Program-made: the position numbers and the translations under genes
Shown: positions 15,504 through 17,053 of the stretch, piece after piece
Position numbering within the stretch: the first letter of the stretch is position 1
Layout of the letters: each line of letters starts with the position of its first letter
Assembly: GCA_047634655.1 (NCBI GenBank)
Contig: JBLIHY010000049.1
Coordinates: forward strand, 1 to 17,053
Length of the DNA stretch: 17,053 nt
Reading direction: 5' to 3'
From: CANLBN01 sp047634655
GTDB lineage: Bacteria; Pseudomonadota; Gammaproteobacteria; Pseudomonadales; Cellvibrionaceae
Notes under the pieces: generated by a model
Told to the model about the DNA's origin: nothing
What the model saw: only the letters and a program-made list of their open reading frames with translations
The model's database searches: none

Positions 15504-15549
15504 TGCTGAAAGTCAAATGAATTTTCGAATTTCGACTAGATTTTCAGCA
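15504..15549 (+). promoter_or_regulatory. Extended hairpin upstream of ihfA
   Basis: TGCTGAAA (15504-15511) pairs with TTTCAGCA (15542-15549), and the inner GTC (15512-15514) can pair with GAC (15533-15535), giving an interrupted stem of about 11 bp. There is no T-run, so it is not a simple terminator. It sits in the 284-base pheT-ihfA spacer, 113 bases before the ihfA start, where promoter and autoregulatory IHF sites are expected. A weaker AACC-GGGT-GGTT hairpin followed by TTT lies at 15613-15626. Confidence 0.35.
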
Positions 15550-15661
15550 CAAAAAATAAAGAGTGTAGAACGCAGTTTCTTACTGCTAACACAGCCTCAG
15601 TGGTGGTGTTTCAACCGGGTGGTTTTTCTTCAGACCAATAATAGTTTAAGGAGCCGTAGGG

Positions 15662-15967
15662 GTGTCAGACGCACTAACCAAGGCAGAGCTGGCTGAAAAG
15701 CTATTTAAAGACCTTGGACTAAACAAGCGGGAAGCCAAAGAGCTGGTTGAGATTTTCTTTGAAGAAATTCGCTTATCTCTCGAAAAAAATGAACAAGTCA
15801 AACTGTCTGGGTTTGGCAACTTTGATTTACGTGACAAAAAACAACGTCCCGGGAGAAATCCCAAAACCGGTGAGGAAATTCCTATTTCTGCACGGCGAGT
15901 AGTAACCTTTCACCCTGGGCAAAAATTGAAAGCACGCGTAGCAGCCTATGCTGGAACCGAAAGATAA
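15662..15967 (+). CDS. ihfA: Integration host factor alpha subunit
   Basis: This nucleoid protein forms a heterodimer with IhfB and bends DNA sharply at WATCAANNNNTTR sites. The protein is 101 aa (E. coli 99). Two N-terminal helices (LTKAELAEKLFKDLGL, then NKREAKELVEIFFEEI) form the dimer core. QVKLSGFGNF is family-typical, and the DNA-wrapping arm RPGRNPKTGEEIPISARRV carries the intercalating proline at P67 (E. coli P65). The start is GTG at 15662 with GGAG at 15650-15653. Its last 20 bases overlap the start of the MerR-like gene, so the two are translationally coupled, an arrangement also seen in pseudomonads. IHF usually represses its own gene. Confidence 0.97.
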   Translation: MSDALTKAELAEKLFKDLGLNKREAKELVEIFFEEIRLSLEKNEQVKLSGFGNFDLRDKKQRPGRNPKTGEEIPISARRVVTFHPGQKLKARVAAYAGTER

Positions 15968-16319
15968 CGACGAATTGCCAGTCATTCCCGGGAAACGCTA
16001 CTTTACTATTGGTGAGGTGAGTGAACTCTGTGCGGTTAAGGCCCACGTTTTGCGCTATTGGGAGCAAGAATTTCCGCAGCTTAAACCAGTGAAACGCCGC
16101 GGTAATCGCCGCTATTATCAACGCCAAGACGTACTTACTATTCGTCAAATTCGCGCATTGCTCTATAACCAAGGTTTCACTATTGGTGGTGCACGGCAAA
16201 GAATGGGAGATGAGACGGGCCAGAACAGTAGCTCTGCTGCACCCCATTACAATAAAGCTATTATCGCCAGTCTTATCACTGAATTGGAAACCATACTAGC
16301 GCTACTGAAATCCCCTTAG
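15948..16319 (+). CDS. MerR-family transcriptional regulator (ihfA-linked type)
   Basis: The protein is 123 aa. A MerR winged helix-turn-helix occupies about residues 16-85: YFTIGEVSELCAVKAHVLRY, WEQEFPQLKPVKRRGNRRYY and QRQDVLTIRQIRALLYNQG. The remaining tail is short, without the cysteine effector site of metal-sensing MerR proteins or a drug-binding domain, so the ligand is unknown. ATG 15948 lies inside ihfA, 20 bases before the ihfA frame ends, which ties its translation to ihfA. This small MerR-like gene directly after ihfA is a recurrent gammaproteobacterial neighbour, but its function has not been established to my knowledge. Confidence 0.9.
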   Translation: MLEPKDNDELPVIPGKRYFTIGEVSELCAVKAHVLRYWEQEFPQLKPVKRRGNRRYYQRQDVLTIRQIRALLYNQGFTIGGARQRMGDETGQNSSSAAPHYNKAIIASLITELETILALLKSP

Positions 16320-16363
16320 CCTCTTCATTGATACATTCCCTAAGCTACGAAGCCCCCCTAGCC

Positions 16364-17053
16364 TTAAAATGTTAGCCCAAGTTGGAGATAGAGACCTTCC
16401 ATTTTTAAATCCAGGTTTTCGTTTAGAGAATCATTGTCAAAATCTTCCGACGTAATCTCCAGAATCCGCAACCCTAACTCAGCAGACCACTTTACCTTCG
16501 AAAAGCTGTGAGTGTAGCCAGCCGCCACTGTCCAGTCGGCGACGTCGTCGCCATCGTAGTTGAAAAAATTTCCCGTAAAATTCACATAAGCCTCGGTCAA
16601 AGGCAGATCAATTTTTGCAGCCGCATAAATGAGAGCGAGTTCTAAGTCGACGATTTTATCCACGTTGGTTTCAAAACGCCTGCCCAACGCTACACGGAAA
16701 CCATTTCCGGCAATAGATCCATCGAAATGACGATAAGTTAGCCCCAGATCCAGCCTTATCCAATGGTTTACCGGCGAATAAAAAAAGGTAAGGTCTTTAA
16801 ATGATAAATCCACTCTCGAAGTAATTGGAAAGCCTCCCGTGAATCTACCGTCCGAAATAACAAAGTCTCCCTCGGGTGTCCCAACGCCATTACTCTCCAA
16901 CTCCACGGTCTGAAAGCGTACATTAGGTAGTAGCGGCACCGGGTGCCGCAGGGTAACAATCAACAAGTCGTGATCGAAATCGTCGTAGCCGAGCTCGTCA
17001 AAAGTAGCTGAGTTGCCCTCCAGGCCAGCACTGCCCGAGTAATCGGGTTGCCA
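16364..17053 (-). CDS. Outer membrane protein, TIGR04219-like (partial, 5' end beyond the window)
   Basis: The frame runs from the right edge to TAA at 16364-16366, giving the last 229 residues without a start. Most of the segment alternates hydrophobic and polar residues as beta strands do, with sequences such as WIRLDLGLTYRHFDGSIAG, WTVAAGYTHSFSKVKWSAE and a terminal GLYLQLGLTF ending in phenylalanine, the outer membrane beta-barrel signature. LRHPVPLLPNVRFQ near the upper end and the acidic GYDDFDHD loop before it fit the TIGR04219 family of marine gammaproteobacteria. The signal peptide would lie outside the window. It is convergent with the MerR-like gene with only 44 bases between, and I see no clear terminator there. 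Function is unknown beyond membrane location. Confidence 0.8.
   Translation of the reverse strand, partial: WQPDYSGSAGLEGNSATFDELGYDDFDHDLLIVTLRHPVPLLPNVRFQTVELESNGVGTPEGDFVISDGRFTGGFPITSRVDLSFKDLTFFYSPVNHWIRLDLGLTYRHFDGSIAGNGFRVALGRRFETNVDKIVDLELALIYAAAKIDLPLTEAYVNFTGNFFNYDGDDVADWTVAAGYTHSFSKVKWSAELGLRILEITSEDFDNDSLNENLDLKMEGLYLQLGLTF

Noticed and set aside
15378..15661. tRNA or other structured RNA gene in the pheT-ihfA gap
   Set aside because: No cloverleaf arms, T-loop consensus or CCA-adjacent acceptor pairing can be drawn; only one long hairpin is present.
1..17053. CRISPR array, prophage, or defence/biosynthetic cluster
   Set aside because: No regularly spaced repeats, phage structural genes, Cas-type or biosynthetic genes were found. 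The only mobile-element trace is the IS3 fossil and the only toxin-antitoxin trace is the broken RelE-type fragment.

Overview
The window is chromosomal DNA of a gammaproteobacterium, most like marine Cellvibrionales, Alteromonadales or Pseudomonadales. The evidence is the gene order thrS-infC-rpmI-rplT-pheS-pheT-ihfA-merR, a proteobacterial AcnB, an AUU-started infC and a TIGR04219-like outer membrane protein. This placement rests on gene content and order only.

Layout. Positions 1-480 hold no convincing gene. acnB (aconitase B, minus strand, 518-3142) ends at a strong intrinsic terminator. It is divergent from a LysR-family regulator (3427-4371, plus), and a dyad in the spacer overlaps the -10 boxes of both. 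Positions 4569-7000 are a graveyard of five recognisable remnants: a DUF302-like tail joined to a two-domain rhodanese sulfurtransferase with two frameshifts (minus); a NifA-like sigma-54 activator without its N-terminus, with an internal deletion and a shifted Fis-type helix-turn-helix (plus); the C-terminal part of a RelE/ParE-type toxin (minus); and, directly abutting it, the start of an IS3-family OrfA with an in-frame stop (minus). Positions 7000-7480 are unassigned.

From 7482 to 16319 runs the classical translation cluster: threonyl-tRNA synthetase, IF3, ribosomal proteins bL35 and bL20, both phenylalanyl-tRNA synthetase subunits, IHF alpha and a small MerR-like regulator. All of these are intact and keep their catalytic or binding residues. 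A convergent outer membrane protein gene (16364 to the right edge) is cut by the window.

The main theme is erosion around intact core genes. Spacers within the translation cluster are far longer than in E. coli (about 354, 388, 526, 165 and 284 bases) and AT-rich, and the accessory locus at 4.5-7 kb has decayed. This fits a genome with low coding density, possibly from a host-associated or recently bottlenecked lineage; that last step is inference. Inside the spacers some structures stand out: a UUCG hairpin before the infC ribosome binding site, a 9-bp long-range pairing before rpmI that may be the L20 autoregulatory site, a strong terminator after rplT, and a promoter-like element between pheS and pheT that would uncouple the two subunit genes. 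I see no new defence or biosynthetic system. The points most worth checking are the head-to-head deletion scar at about 5550, the IS3/RelE fossil joint at about 6831, the four-cysteine insert in PheS, and the candidate leader RNAs.
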